DNA from: Benzoatithermus flavus
Lineage (GTDB): Bacteria > Pseudomonadota > Alphaproteobacteria > Geminicoccales > Geminicoccaceae
Reading direction: 5' to 3'
DNA length: 64,000 nucleotides
Assembly (NCBI RefSeq): GCF_037908215.1
Contig: NZ_JBBLZC010000019.1
Location: 1-64,000, forward strand
Both the position numbers and the translations under genes were made by a program. Each line of letters starts with the position of its first letter. The stretch's first letter is position 1. Below the pieces are notes generated by a model that had not been told where the DNA came from, did not search any database, and worked only from the letters and a program-made list of their open reading frames with translations. This document shows, piece after piece, positions 50,390 through 58,933 of this stretch.

Positions 50390-51637
50390 ATGGCGGCTAG
50401 ACTCGAGCAGGCCGTCGACGGCACGACGGCAGCGGCTCTCCAGATCTTCGTGGATCATGCCGATGGCTGCGACGAGATCCAGCGCAAGATCATCGAGGTT
50501 CAGTCCCATCCCGATCAGCACAAGAAGCTGCGTCTCTTCCCCACCCCCGAGGCGGCGCGGCTCCTGCGCATTTCCGAGAGCCACCTCAGGGGCCTCGTGC
50601 GACAGAAGGGTTTTCCGCAGGGTACCGTGGTGGGCGGCAACAACCGTCGTGCCTTCACGCTGGCCGAAGTCAACGAGATCCGGCGTCTTCTGTTCGCGGC
50701 GACCAAGGACCCGCGTTATCGGGTCGGCCGTCAGCGTGAGCGCGGCGAGAAGCTCGCCGTGGTGACGGTGGCGAACTTCAAGGGCGGTGCCGCCAAGACC
50801 ACCCATTCCGTCCACCTCGCGCAGTATCTGGCGTTGCAGGGCTACCGCGTCCTGCTCGTCGACCTCGACAGCCAGGCGAGCGCCACGTCGATGTTCGGCC
50901 ATGTCCCGGACGAGGAGTTCGATCGGCTGGACACGCTCTACCGGCTGTTCACGCTCGACGATGGGGTGCGGACGGCTTCGCTGCACGACCTGGTGCGGCC
51001 GACCTATTGGGACGGGCTCGACCTGATCCCGGCCAATCTCGGCCTCTACAGCACGGAGTTCGAGCTGCCGGTGCGACAGATCAAGCAGCGCGAGCTGCGC
51101 TTCTGGCGGATTTTGGCCGATGCCCTGCCGAGCATCGACGACCGCTACGACGTGGTGGTGTGCGACTGTCCGCCCTCCCTGAGCTATCTCTCGATCAACG
51201 CGGTGATGGCGGCGAACTTCCTTCTGGTCCCGATCCCGCCCTCCATGCTCGACTTCTCCTCGGCGGGGCGGTTCTTCCGCATGGTCTACGAGACGCTCTC
51301 GACCCTGGCCCAGGCGGAAGGCGGGCGAGTCAAGACCTTCGATGCGGTCCGTCTGCTCGTGTCGAAGTACGCCATCGCCGATGCCAACCAGAGCCAGCTC
51401 GTGAAGTGGATGTCGGCCGTGTTCGCCGACACGCTGCTCGAGAACCGGATGGCGCTGACGACAGGCTTGGACAATGCCGGCAATCTCAAGCAGAGTTATT
51501 ACGAGCTCGAATCCGCCGACATGAACCGCCGCACCTACGAGCGCGGGCTCGAATATCTCAACAACGTCAACGCCGAGATCGAGCGGGTGATCTGGAGCAT
51601 CTGGGGCCGGCCGCAGATCGTGGAGAGCGTGCGATGA
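50390..51637 (+). CDS. parA: Partition ATPase ParA (RepA-of-repABC-like)
   Basis: A 415-residue ParA-type ATPase. The N-terminal DNA-binding part FPTPEAARLLRISESHLRGL followed by NNRRAFTLAEVNEIRRLL resembles RepA proteins of repABC plasmids. The deviant Walker A is FKGGAAKTTHSVHLAQYLAL (about residue 135), and VVVCDCPPSLSYLSINAVMA the Walker B region. The ATG at 50390 has CGGAGG 5 bases upstream. It segregates the replicon with ParB, whose start overlaps its stop, and may autoregulate the operon. Confidence 0.92.
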   Translation: MAARLEQAVDGTTAAALQIFVDHADGCDEIQRKIIEVQSHPDQHKKLRLFPTPEAARLLRISESHLRGLVRQKGFPQGTVVGGNNRRAFTLAEVNEIRRLLFAATKDPRYRVGRQRERGEKLAVVTVANFKGGAAKTTHSVHLAQYLALQGYRVLLVDLDSQASATSMFGHVPDEEFDRLDTLYRLFTLDDGVRTASLHDLVRPTYWDGLDLIPANLGLYSTEFELPVRQIKQRELRFWRILADALPSIDDRYDVVVCDCPPSLSYLSINAVMAANFLLVPIPPSMLDFSSAGRFFRMVYETLSTLAQAEGGRVKTFDAVRLLVSKYAIADANQSQLVKWMSAVFADTLLENRMALTTGLDNAGNLKQSYYELESADMNRRTYERGLEYLNNVNAEIERVIWSIWGRPQIVESVR

Positions 51638-52638
51638 GCCGAAAGGAACGGATGGCGGCCCTCGACGATGCGATCGGCACCCTGGGCAGTGCGCGGCGGG
51701 GCGCGAGCGGTGCCGTGCGCTCGATGGTGCCGATCGTCAACCAGATCGAGACGGTGTTCCAGGACAGCGCTGCCGAGCTCGAGCGGCTGCAGCGCAACGG
51801 CCAGGTGCTGCTCGAGCTGGACGTGGGCGAGCTGCGGACGACCCGCTTTCGCGACCGCCACGCCGCGGCGTTCCAGGGTGCGGCGTTCGACGAGCTGGTG
51901 CAGGACATCCTCCAGCGCGGCCAGCTCGTGCCGATCCTGGTCCGGCCATCGTCCGACGGTTCGGGCTACGACATCGTGGCTGGTCACCGCCGGGTCGAGG
52001 CGTGCCGCAGGCTCGGCCGGAAGGTGTTGGCACGGCGGATCGCGGCGGACGACCGCGAGCTGCTGGTCGCAATGGTGCGCGAGAACGAGACGCGCGAGGA
52101 CATCTCGCCGTTCGAGCGCGCCGTTCAGATTCGCAGCGTGATCGACAGCGGGCTGATGACCCGACAGGAGCTCATGGAGGCCTTGAGCATCAGCAAAGGG
52201 CATCTCTCGAGCCTGCTGAAGTTCGCCGAGCTGCCGGTCGAGCTGGTCGAGGCGCTGGGTGATCCGCGCATTCTCACCATCGCCGACGGCGCGCAGCTCG
52301 CTCGCCAGCTCACCGAGCCGGAGGCGCGCTTGCGCTTGCGCGGCGCCATCGACGCCATTCGGCCGTCCGATCCGCCGGCGGACAGGCTACGGCACCTGCG
52401 CCGGGCGCTGGCGGGGCGGCCGCAGGGGGCTGCATCTGGAGCGGGCAGGCCATCGGACCGGGTGATTCGCAGCCGCACGGGGCAGGTGCTGGTGCGGCTG
52501 GCCGACCACGACGGCAGGCCGATCCTGCGTCTCGCCGCCGGTATCCCGCCCGAGGCGATCGACCGTCTGTTCGAGCAGTTGCCGCGACTGCTCCAGAAAT
52601 GCGGGCTGGACGTGGCGGTCGAGCCCGCAGGCGATTGA
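51634..52638 (+). CDS. parB: Partition protein ParB (RepB-like)
   Basis: A 334-residue ParB/Spo0J-type centromere-binding protein. The N-terminal nuclease-like fold has RGQLVPILVRPSSDGSGYDI VAGHRRVEACRRLG (box I) and VRENETREDISPFERAVQIR (box II), followed by the helix-turn-helix LMTRQELMEALSISKGHLSS near residue 170. Resembles RepB of repABC plasmids. ATGA overlap with parA. The palindromic site 74 bases after its stop is its probable target. No repC follows; replication is by the RepA-type initiator instead. Confidence 0.92.
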   Translation: MSRKERMAALDDAIGTLGSARRGASGAVRSMVPIVNQIETVFQDSAAELERLQRNGQVLLELDVGELRTTRFRDRHAAAFQGAAFDELVQDILQRGQLVPILVRPSSDGSGYDIVAGHRRVEACRRLGRKVLARRIAADDRELLVAMVRENETREDISPFERAVQIRSVIDSGLMTRQELMEALSISKGHLSSLLKFAELPVELVEALGDPRILTIADGAQLARQLTEPEARLRLRGAIDAIRPSDPPADRLRHLRRALAGRPQGAASGAGRPSDRVIRSRTGQVLVRLADHDGRPILRLAAGIPPEAIDRLFEQLPRLLQKCGLDVAVEPAGD

Positions 52639-52646
52639 GGAGCGGG

Positions 52647-52663
52647 TTCGCCTTTTGATGACG
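52647..52663 (+). repeat. Isolated iteron copy after parB
   Basis: TTCGCCTTTTGATGACG matches the iteron consensus with one change (GATG for GGTG). It lies 2.4 kb from the main array, on the far side of parAB, in the same orientation. Confidence 0.6.
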
Positions 52664-52694
52664 CCGGCCCGACGGATGCCGTCGTCGGGCCGGC
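52663..52694. terminator. Strong hairpin after parB
   Basis: GCCGGCCCGACG and CGTCGGGCCGGC form a perfect 12-bp stem around an 8-base loop, 25 bases after the parB stop. No T-run follows, so it may be a terminator that works with Rho or on both converging transcripts, or part of the partition site. Confidence 0.55.
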
Positions 52695-52711
52695 AGCGGA
52701 GAGGGCGATCG

Positions 52712-52727
52712 GTTTTCTCGAGAAAAC
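52712..52727. promoter_or_regulatory. parS-like centromere palindrome
   Basis: GTTTTCTCGAGAAAAC is a perfect 16-base palindrome with the GTT...AAC ends of repABC-type parS sites (consensus GTTNNNNGCNNNNAAC), differing in the central CG. A half copy (GGAGAAAACC) follows at 52735-52744. It lies directly downstream of a RepB-like parB gene, where such sites are often found. Confidence 0.7.
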
Positions 52728-52783
52728 TCGGACCGGAGAAAACCCGGCTCGGAATCCGGCTCGTGGCTTGCGAATCGGGCGCT

Positions 52784-53536
52784 TCAGAGCGCCGACAGGA
52801 GTGCCCGGCGCGCAGGCTGCGCGAACAGGGCACTGGCACGGTGCAGGTCGTGCGGGAAGTCGATCTCGCTCCAGCGCAGCCCCTCGATGCTCACGACACC
52901 CACCCGTCCACGCCGAGCGAGGAGATCGATCGCCCGCAAGTACCAGGAGCGGGTGCCGGCAGGCCCGCGCATCAGATCGTCGAGTGCTTGCACGAACAGG
53001 CGTGGACCAGGGCCGCGATAGAGCGACATGCCGATCGATTCGCCATCGATCCGCTCCGTGCCGAGATTCTTGCCTACCTCGACCAGCCGCGTGCCGTCGA
53101 GCACGACCTTCATGTCGTCGCCATCGTAAGCCGCCTTGCGGTCGATCGTGAGCGTGATGGGGCTCGTCGCCTCCGTGAGGAGCCGGGCCGGGATCGCGCG
53201 TTCGAACACCGTATCGCCGTTCACGAGCAGGAACGGGTCGGCCATCTCGTTGCGGGCGATCCAGCAGCTCCCGAGATTGTCGGCCACGGCGTAGAACGGG
53301 TTGAAGAGCGTGCGCAAGGTGAGTCCCGGCCGCGCTAGATGCTCGAGCTCGCGCTCGACCGCGCCGGCACAGAAACCCGTCACCACCAGGATCTCGCGCA
53401 CGCCGACGGCGGCGAGCTCCTCTACCTGGGTGGCGAGAATCGTCCTCTCGCCCAGGCGCAGCAGGCATTTCGGCTGGTTCGCGGTCAGCGGCAGGAGACG
53501 CGAGCCCTGGCCGGCGCTCAGGATAATGGCCTTCAT
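52784..53536 (-). CDS. Sugar/alcohol-phosphate nucleotidyltransferase
   Basis: A 250-residue enzyme of the NTP_transferase family. MKAIILSAGQGSRLLPLTAN holds the GxGxR nucleotide loop, QPKCLLRLGERTIL the Pro-Lys, and FLLVNGDTVF the metal Asp. It resembles inositol-1-phosphate, phosphocholine and glycerol-3-phosphate cytidylyltransferases. It is the last gene of a seven-gene unit and lies 20 bases after a CDP-alcohol phosphotransferase, which could use the CDP-alcohol it makes. Substrate is inferred. Confidence 0.85.
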   Translation of the reverse strand: MKAIILSAGQGSRLLPLTANQPKCLLRLGERTILATQVEELAAVGVREILVVTGFCAGAVERELEHLARPGLTLRTLFNPFYAVADNLGSCWIARNEMADPFLLVNGDTVFERAIPARLLTEATSPITLTIDRKAAYDGDDMKVVLDGTRLVEVGKNLGTERIDGESIGMSLYRGPGPRLFVQALDDLMRGPAGTRSWYLRAIDLLARRGRVGVVSIEGLRWSEIDFPHDLHRASALFAQPARRALLSAL

Positions 53537-53556
53537 GCGGTCTCTCCTCCGATGGT

Positions 53557-54717
53557 TCACGCAGCGGCATCGAGCCAGGAGACAATGGGTCCGGTCCGCC
53601 GTGCGAGCCCGGCCTGGAGCAGCCGCAGCGCGTGGAACAGAACGGAGACGACGGTCCAGACGGCGACGACGAGGAAGCCCTCGGCCGGCGCGCCCGTGAG
53701 CGTTGCCACGGTCAGGATGGCGAGGTTCGGGTTGCGTCGGGCAGTGATGCTGCGGAAGTGGTAGTCGATCGGTCGCCAGATATGGGTCTGGATGCCGAAC
53801 AGCAGCTTGAACGTTCCTTCCTCGAGCCGCAGCAGGACGTAGCCGACGAGGATGACGAGGAGCGCTGCCCACAGCGGGCCTTGCGGTGCCGCGGGCTCGA
53901 CCAGGCTCAGCCCGTGCCACCAGGCGAGCCACCAGAATGGCGGATGCAGGAGGTCGACGCCGTGGTCGAACACGTCGCCCCAGCGCGAGGATTGGAACGT
54001 GCAGCGGGCGAGCTTGCCGTCGACCGTGTCGAGGAAGGTCATGATCCAGGCCGGGAGCAGCCCGAGCAGAAGATGGCCCTGCCAGAACAGGACCGTCGCG
54101 AGCAGCATCAGGACGAAACCGACACTCGTCACCATGTTGGGGGTCAGCCGGCGCTCGGCGCACCAGCGGGTGACATGAAAAGCAGGGAGAGGCCACAGAT
54201 ACTTGGTGACGAAGTCCGTCGCCCCTTTATAGGCCTCGCGGAAGCTGCGCCACTCCACCGCCCGGCGCGTGGCCGGGGTGACGTGCAGGGCGAAGGGCTT
54301 CGCTCGCTTGCGCAGGACGCGATCGAAGCCGGGGCCCAGCGTCTCGGGGTGCTCGACGGCGATGCCGGCCGGCAGCCGGGCGGGGTCGAGCCGGCCGGCG
54401 TGGATCATGGCGCTCACGAGCGAAGCGGCCTCGCCCATGACGTGCGCTGCGACCGGCCGGTCCGTCCCCGTCGCGTCCGGTGCCATCAGCACCGTGCCAG
54501 GGCGGCTCGACAGCGCTCTGAGCAGGCTCGCGTCGAATGCAAAATCGCGTCGCAGCAGAAGCTGCGGTGCCGGGCCGCCATCCGAGGAGACGACCCGTCC
54601 GATGCCGAGCCGGGTGCAGAGGCGGCGATGCCGCTCGGTCGTGGTCATCCCCCAGAGCCGGCCGTCCTCCTCGCCCAGGATCACGGCGAATGCCGGTGTA
54701 TCGGTGGCTGGCGTCAA
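53557..54717 (-). CDS. CDP-alcohol phosphatidyltransferase with N-terminal extra domain
   Basis: A 386-residue membrane enzyme. The C-terminal 200 residues carry the full family signature as DTVDGKLARCTFQSSRWGDV then FDHGVDLL, with several membrane helices. The N-terminal 180 residues are soluble and begin FAVILGEEDGRLWGMTTTER, like a degenerate nucleotidyltransferase head, recalling bifunctional inositol-1-P cytidylyltransferase/phosphotransferases. The start is TTG at 54717 with a strong AGGAGGAAG, overlapping the upstream stop. It joins an alcohol to a lipid or another alcohol phosphate; which one is unknown. Confidence 0.87.
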   Translation of the reverse strand: MTPATDTPAFAVILGEEDGRLWGMTTTERHRRLCTRLGIGRVVSSDGGPAPQLLLRRDFAFDASLLRALSSRPGTVLMAPDATGTDRPVAAHVMGEAASLVSAMIHAGRLDPARLPAGIAVEHPETLGPGFDRVLRKRAKPFALHVTPATRRAVEWRSFREAYKGATDFVTKYLWPLPAFHVTRWCAERRLTPNMVTSVGFVLMLLATVLFWQGHLLLGLLPAWIMTFLDTVDGKLARCTFQSSRWGDVFDHGVDLLHPPFWWLAWWHGLSLVEPAAPQGPLWAALLVILVGYVLLRLEEGTFKLLFGIQTHIWRPIDYHFRSITARRNPNLAILTVATLTGAPAEGFLVVAVWTVVSVLFHALRLLQAGLARRTGPIVSWLDAAA

Positions 54718-55904
54718 GCTTCCTCCTGTGTCCGGTGCGGGCTTTCTCTCTTGGGCCGAGCCACACGCTCGAGAAAAGCGAGGTAGCGGAGGGTCGCGGC
54801 CTCGCTATCGAACGCGCGGGCGCGCACCATGAGATCGGTGGGCGATGGCTCGGCGATCGCGGCTAGCATCTGTTCGGCGAGGGCCGGTGGGTCGGCGACC
54901 GGCGCCAAGCGACCCCAAACGCCGTTGCCGAGGATCTCGGCCGAGCCGCCGGGGCAGTCGGTGGCGACCACGGGACAGCCGACGGCGAGCGCTTCGATGA
55001 TCACACCGGGCATGCCCTCCCAGCGTGAGCTCGACACCAGAAGCGCGGCGCGCGCCATCCAGCGCAGAGGGTTGGGGTCGTAACCCGGCATGAGAAGATC
55101 GGCCGTCAGCCCGAGCTCGGCGGCGAGCCGCTCCAGCGCTGCCCGCTCCCGACCTTCGCCCAGGATGACGAGCCGTGCCGGCCGAGCGGCGCGGACAAGC
55201 GCGAAGGCGCGCAGGAGTGTCGCGAAGTCCTTCTCGGGCACGAGCCGGCCCACGGCCAGGATCAGCGGCGGTGCGCCCGGCGCCACCCAGGGATGATCGA
55301 GAGGCGCCGCCGCCCGCAGCGGCAGATCCGGGGTCGCGGTCGGGTTGGGGAGCGCCACGATGCGATCTGGCGGTATCCGAGTATGGCGCCGGATGTCATC
55401 GGCCACCGCGGTCGAGACCGCGGCCACGGCAGCGGCAGCGGGAAGGAGTAGCCGAGTGAGCCGGGCGCCGATGCCGCCACGGGCACCGGCGGAGGCCGAG
55501 AGATGGCTGCTCGCGCGTAGCACCAGCGGCACGCTGCTGCCGCTGAGTCGGGTCGCGAGGAGGCAGGCGAGGCTCATGTGGCTCGCACCCGAGAGCAGCA
55601 CCTGTGGTCGGTGGCGGCGGAGATAGGCCGCGAGCAGCGGGGCCGCGAGCCTGATCCGGGTACGCCGCCCGCGTGGCCAGAAGGGCAGGAGCCATCGCGG
55701 CGGCACCATCGGCACGAGCCTGACCGCGGGTGCGAGTTCGGCCGTGAGCGGGGCCGTGGGCTCGAGGACCAGGAGATCCACGGCATGGCCGCGCGCGGCG
55801 AAGCCGTTGACGAGGGTGAGGATGCGCCGGCCGGCGCCGCCTATGGTAAGGCCCCAGATCGCGACCGCGAGGTAGAGGGGCCGATCGGCCGACATCTCGT
55901 TCAT
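54714..55904 (-). CDS. Glycosyltransferase family 4
   Basis: A 396-residue GT-B glycosyltransferase. The N-terminal domain has GGAGRRILTLVNGFAARGHA, the C-terminal donor-binding domain VGRLVPEKDFATLLRAFALV (about residue 215) and SRWEGMPGVIIEALAVGCPV with the ExxxxxxxE-type donor motif (about residue 300). Retaining transfer of a sugar from a nucleotide sugar, cytoplasmic face of the membrane. Its ATG overlaps the stop of the upstream transferase (ATGA). Confidence 0.9.
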   Translation of the reverse strand: MNEMSADRPLYLAVAIWGLTIGGAGRRILTLVNGFAARGHAVDLLVLEPTAPLTAELAPAVRLVPMVPPRWLLPFWPRGRRTRIRLAAPLLAAYLRRHRPQVLLSGASHMSLACLLATRLSGSSVPLVLRASSHLSASAGARGGIGARLTRLLLPAAAAVAAVSTAVADDIRRHTRIPPDRIVALPNPTATPDLPLRAAAPLDHPWVAPGAPPLILAVGRLVPEKDFATLLRAFALVRAARPARLVILGEGRERAALERLAAELGLTADLLMPGYDPNPLRWMARAALLVSSSRWEGMPGVIIEALAVGCPVVATDCPGGSAEILGNGVWGRLAPVADPPALAEQMLAAIAEPSPTDLMVRARAFDSEAATLRYLAFLERVARPKRESPHRTQEEA

Positions 55905-57103
55905 GCTCGGCCCGTCGCAAGGAAGCGCGCGATCGCATCGGCACCGCGCTCGGCCGCGGTGCTGCCCGGCTCCTCGTGGAAGGTGTAGGCGAAGAGCTCT
56001 TCCTGGTGCGGCCGGTAGCCGGCGTGGCGGGCCGCTGCTGCCTCGAGCGCTGGGCCCAGTTCGCGGCCGACGTCGCGCACGACGTCGCCCATGGTCCAAT
56101 GGAGGTAGCTCGGATCGTCCCGCCAGGCGACGCCGTGCGCGTCGAGGAAGATGCAGGGGCGGGGCCGGAGCAGGAACTCGTAGACCTGGCTGCTGACGTC
56201 ACCGAGATAGATGTCGGCGGCGAGCATGTAGGTCATGTCGGCCGAGCGCTCGCTGCCGGTGTCGATCAGGATGTTGGGGGCGGTCCGGGCCCAGCGCGGC
56301 AGCTTGGCACCGTGCCGGCGATGACGGCGGAACAGCACGACATGGGGGGCGAAGATCAGGTTCCAGGCCGGGTTGCGGCGGAAGAAGTCGAGCACGGCCT
56401 CGCCCAGCCGCGCCCAGGAGGCGACGCGCTGGTCGAAATGCGGGTTGTAGACCACGACCGGCCGGTCGTTCTCGAACAGGCGCTGCCGTCCCTTGCCGAG
56501 GCCTCGCACGACCTCGAACTTGGGCCAGCCCGTGACGGCCCAGCGGCCCGGCTGAAGGAGGCCCATGCCGGAAAGGCGATCCACATATTTCCGGCCCGGC
56601 AGAAGGGTGAGATCGAAAGCGCCCGAGCGCTCGTCGAAGCCGCCCTCGCGGTCACCGGCGCCATGGCGGGTATGGATCAGCTTGAGATCCTCGAGCCCGT
56701 AGCGGCTGCGCAGGAGATAGCAGTGCCGCTCCGGCGCCACGAGCGCATCCAGCCCGCGGAAGAAGTCGAGATTGTGGCGCAAGATCCATCGCTTGCGGGC
56801 GAAGCGGTGCGGCGCGACGAGAGGATCGATCAGCCGCTCGACGAGCCTCGGCCGCAGCCGAACGAACGCCACCCGATGGCCGGGATAGAGATCGCCGATC
56901 CGCCGGGCGAGCGTCTCCTCGGCCGCGGTGGCGCAGGCGATCGTCACCTCCAGCGACGGCTGCCGCCGCGAGAGCTCGAAGGCGTAAGGTGCCGCGTGCG
57001 GCACCTGGTGCGGGGCGTAATGGTTGAAGAGGAAGCCGACGCGAAGCGGCCGGCCAGCGCCGGTCCTCGTGGCTCGGGGCCAGAGGCTAGCGGACGAGGC
57101 CAT
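55901..57103 (-). CDS. CDP-glycerol glycerophosphotransferase-like protein
   Basis: A 400-residue protein of the TagB/TagF-type family. TYMLAADIYLGDVSSQVYEF then LLRPRPCIFLD, near residue 300, is its recognisable core, and VVVYNPHFDQRVASWARLGE starts the donor domain. These enzymes transfer glycerol- or ribitol-phosphate from a CDP-polyol onto a glycan or polymer. In this cluster it suggests a phosphodiester-linked surface molecule. Start overlaps the upstream gene by 17 bases. Confidence 0.82.
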   Translation of the reverse strand: MASSASLWPRATRTGAGRPLRVGFLFNHYAPHQVPHAAPYAFELSRRQPSLEVTIACATAAEETLARRIGDLYPGHRVAFVRLRPRLVERLIDPLVAPHRFARKRWILRHNLDFFRGLDALVAPERHCYLLRSRYGLEDLKLIHTRHGAGDREGGFDERSGAFDLTLLPGRKYVDRLSGMGLLQPGRWAVTGWPKFEVVRGLGKGRQRLFENDRPVVVYNPHFDQRVASWARLGEAVLDFFRRNPAWNLIFAPHVVLFRRHRRHGAKLPRWARTAPNILIDTGSERSADMTYMLAADIYLGDVSSQVYEFLLRPRPCIFLDAHGVAWRDDPSYLHWTMGDVVRDVGRELGPALEAAAARHAGYRPHQEELFAYTFHEEPGSTAAERGADAIARFLATGRA

Positions 57104-57992
57104 GGCGACGGAGCCGCAGCAGCAGCCAAGGAGCGGCGAGGAGAGGGTGCCGCCGCTGCCAGCCGGCGAGGCGGACAGGCGTGCCGGCGTGGCGCTCGAT
57201 CTTCCAGACGATATAATCGGGGCCTCCCGCGAAGGTGAACGCGGCCTTCACGAGCCGCAGCACGGCAAGGAGCCGACCCTGCAGGCGGCGGCCGGTCCAG
57301 GCGAGCCGCACCGCGCGCGCGGAGCGAGGAAGCGGGGCCGTGCCGCGCAGCGCTCGCGTCAGCCGCCGGTAATGCTCCGCCTCCTGCCGGACGATGGCGC
57401 GCGCCCGCTCCGGGCGCTCGGGTCTGAGCTCGGTGGCGTAGCTCGCACGCAGGAGGCCGGTCCAGAGTGCCTCGCTCCGACCGTCACCTCCGGCGAGCCG
57501 CACCGCCTCGGCGAAGGCCGTGTGCACCGCCCGCTCGAGAATCGCCGCGACGCGGGCGGCGATGGCGGGGCTCTCGGCCCAGGCGAGGCTCACGGGCTGG
57601 GCGAGCCGGGCCCAGAAGTAGGGATTCCAGGTGGCGGGTCCCACGAGGCGCTCGAGCTGGGCCAGCGTCACCACGGCGTACTTGGCCTGCAGCAGCCCGC
57701 CCGCGTGCGTCAGCTCGAGGTGGTAGACGTTGGGCGGCAGGAGCCGGTTGGCCCAGCGCGCGGCGAGGCCGGCATGGGCCGCCTCGTAACTCTCGACCAG
57801 GAGGTAGAGATCGACCAGCGTGCCCGGCTGCCAGCCGTCGCGCCGGCAGCTTCCGTAGAACAGGACCGCGCGCGCCGCCGGGGTGTGCCGGGCCGCTGCC
57901 GCGGCGGCGAGCGCCGCGACCTCGGCCGGCACCGGCCGGGCCAACTCCTCCAGAAGGATCGCACGCACCGTGTCGGGCTCGGAACGGCTCAT
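57087..57992 (-). CDS. Hypothetical protein with nucleotidyltransferase-like segment
   Basis: A 301-residue protein I cannot assign. ARAVLFYGSCRRDGWQPGTL VDLYLLVE (about residues 40-70) recalls the GS...DxD region of polymerase-beta-type nucleotidyltransferases, but the spacing and the DLY in place of DxD are irregular. The rest is rich in Ala, Arg and Leu, with a basic C-terminus. No signal peptide. Overlaps its neighbours on both sides (ATGA upstream), so it belongs to the lipid/glycan operon and should act in the same pathway. Confidence 0.7.
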   Translation of the reverse strand: MSRSEPDTVRAILLEELARPVPAEVAALAAAAAARHTPAARAVLFYGSCRRDGWQPGTLVDLYLLVESYEAAHAGLAARWANRLLPPNVYHLELTHAGGLLQAKYAVVTLAQLERLVGPATWNPYFWARLAQPVSLAWAESPAIAARVAAILERAVHTAFAEAVRLAGGDGRSEALWTGLLRASYATELRPERPERARAIVRQEAEHYRRLTRALRGTAPLPRSARAVRLAWTGRRLQGRLLAVLRLVKAAFTFAGGPDYIVWKIERHAGTPVRLAGWQRRHPLLAAPWLLLRLRRHGLVR

Positions 57993-58933
57993 GGCGGCAG
58001 CCGCAGGAAGGGGACCGTCTCCGCCGCCGTGATCACGACCGGCCGGCCCGGCACGGGCGCGAAGAACTCGCCGTCGATGGTGAAGGGCCGCTCCAGCGCC
58101 AGCTCGACGCGAAAGGCGCCCCGGCTGTGATAGGTTTCGGCCGGCAGCCGCGCGCCGCGGCCGCACAGCAGGGACCAGGCATGGCGTGCCAGATCCGGTG
58201 CGGGGTGTGCCACCGCCGTGACCCGGATCGGCCGGTCGCCGACGTTCCAGAACGGGCGCGAGCCCAGCACGAGGCGATCGAGCGTCGTCGCGAGGGCGAA
58301 GCTGCAGGGGCGATGCGCCTTCGTCTCGCCGTCGGCCGTGATCGCGATCGTCTCGCCGTCGAGCCCGGTCGTGCCTCGGAACACGAGGCGGCCAAGTACG
58401 GAGAGGAGTGTCGCGAGGCTCGACCACTCGCCGCGCAGCCCGTGGCGGTGGAAGCGGCGCGCGCAGAGCCTGATGGCGCCGCAGATGCCGGCAGCGCCCA
58501 AGAACAGACCGCGCTCGGCCGGACGGTTCGGGGCCCGCTCGACCTTGAGCACGGGGTGATGGCGGAGATAAGGCTCGAGCCGACCCGTGCGGGCAAGCGC
58601 GCACAGGCGGGCGAGGGTGGCCGGCCGCCGCGGGCCGGCCCCCAGCGCTGCCGCGGTCATGTTGGTGCTGCCGCCCGGCAGGACCGCGAGCGCCGGCAGG
58701 GCAGGGAAGACGGGGCTCGCGAGTAACGCCGTGAGCAGAGCCTGGAGCGTTCCGTCCCCGCCGTCGACGGCGATCAGCCGGACCTCGCGCCGGGCGAGGT
58801 CGGCCAGGATCTCGCTCATGGCCGCCCCGGCCTCGAAGGCGCGGACGAGCAGGTCCGAGCCGCCGGGAGGGACGAGCCCGCGCTTGCCACGGCGCCCGCT
58901 GCGCGGATTCACGACGAGACCTGCCCGGATCAT
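57989..58933 (-). CDS. Diacylglycerol kinase-family lipid kinase
   Basis: A 314-residue DAGK catalytic-domain protein. GLVVNPRSGRRGKRG opens the protein, VRLIAVDGGDGTLQALLTAL (about residue 55) is the GGDGT ATP-binding motif and LAVLPGGSTNMTAAALG (about residue 85) the second signature, with N replacing the more usual PxGT-x-N-D spacing. It phosphorylates a lipid such as diacylglycerol, a long-chain base or an undecaprenol-like alcohol. Coupled on both sides (ATGA). Confidence 0.85.
   Translation of the reverse strand: MIRAGLVVNPRSGRRGKRGLVPPGGSDLLVRAFEAGAAMSEILADLARREVRLIAVDGGDGTLQALLTALLASPVFPALPALAVLPGGSTNMTAAALGAGPRRPATLARLCALARTGRLEPYLRHHPVLKVERAPNRPAERGLFLGAAGICGAIRLCARRFHRHGLRGEWSSLATLLSVLGRLVFRGTTGLDGETIAITADGETKAHRPCSFALATTLDRLVLGSRPFWNVGDRPIRVTAVAHPAPDLARHAWSLLCGRGARLPAETYHSRGAFRVELALERPFTIDGEFFAPVPGRPVVITAAETVPFLRLPP

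Noticed and set aside
48451..52638. Complete repABC operon
   Set aside because: Although ParA and ParB resemble RepA and RepB, no RepC gene follows; the initiator is of the RepA_C type and divergently transcribed.
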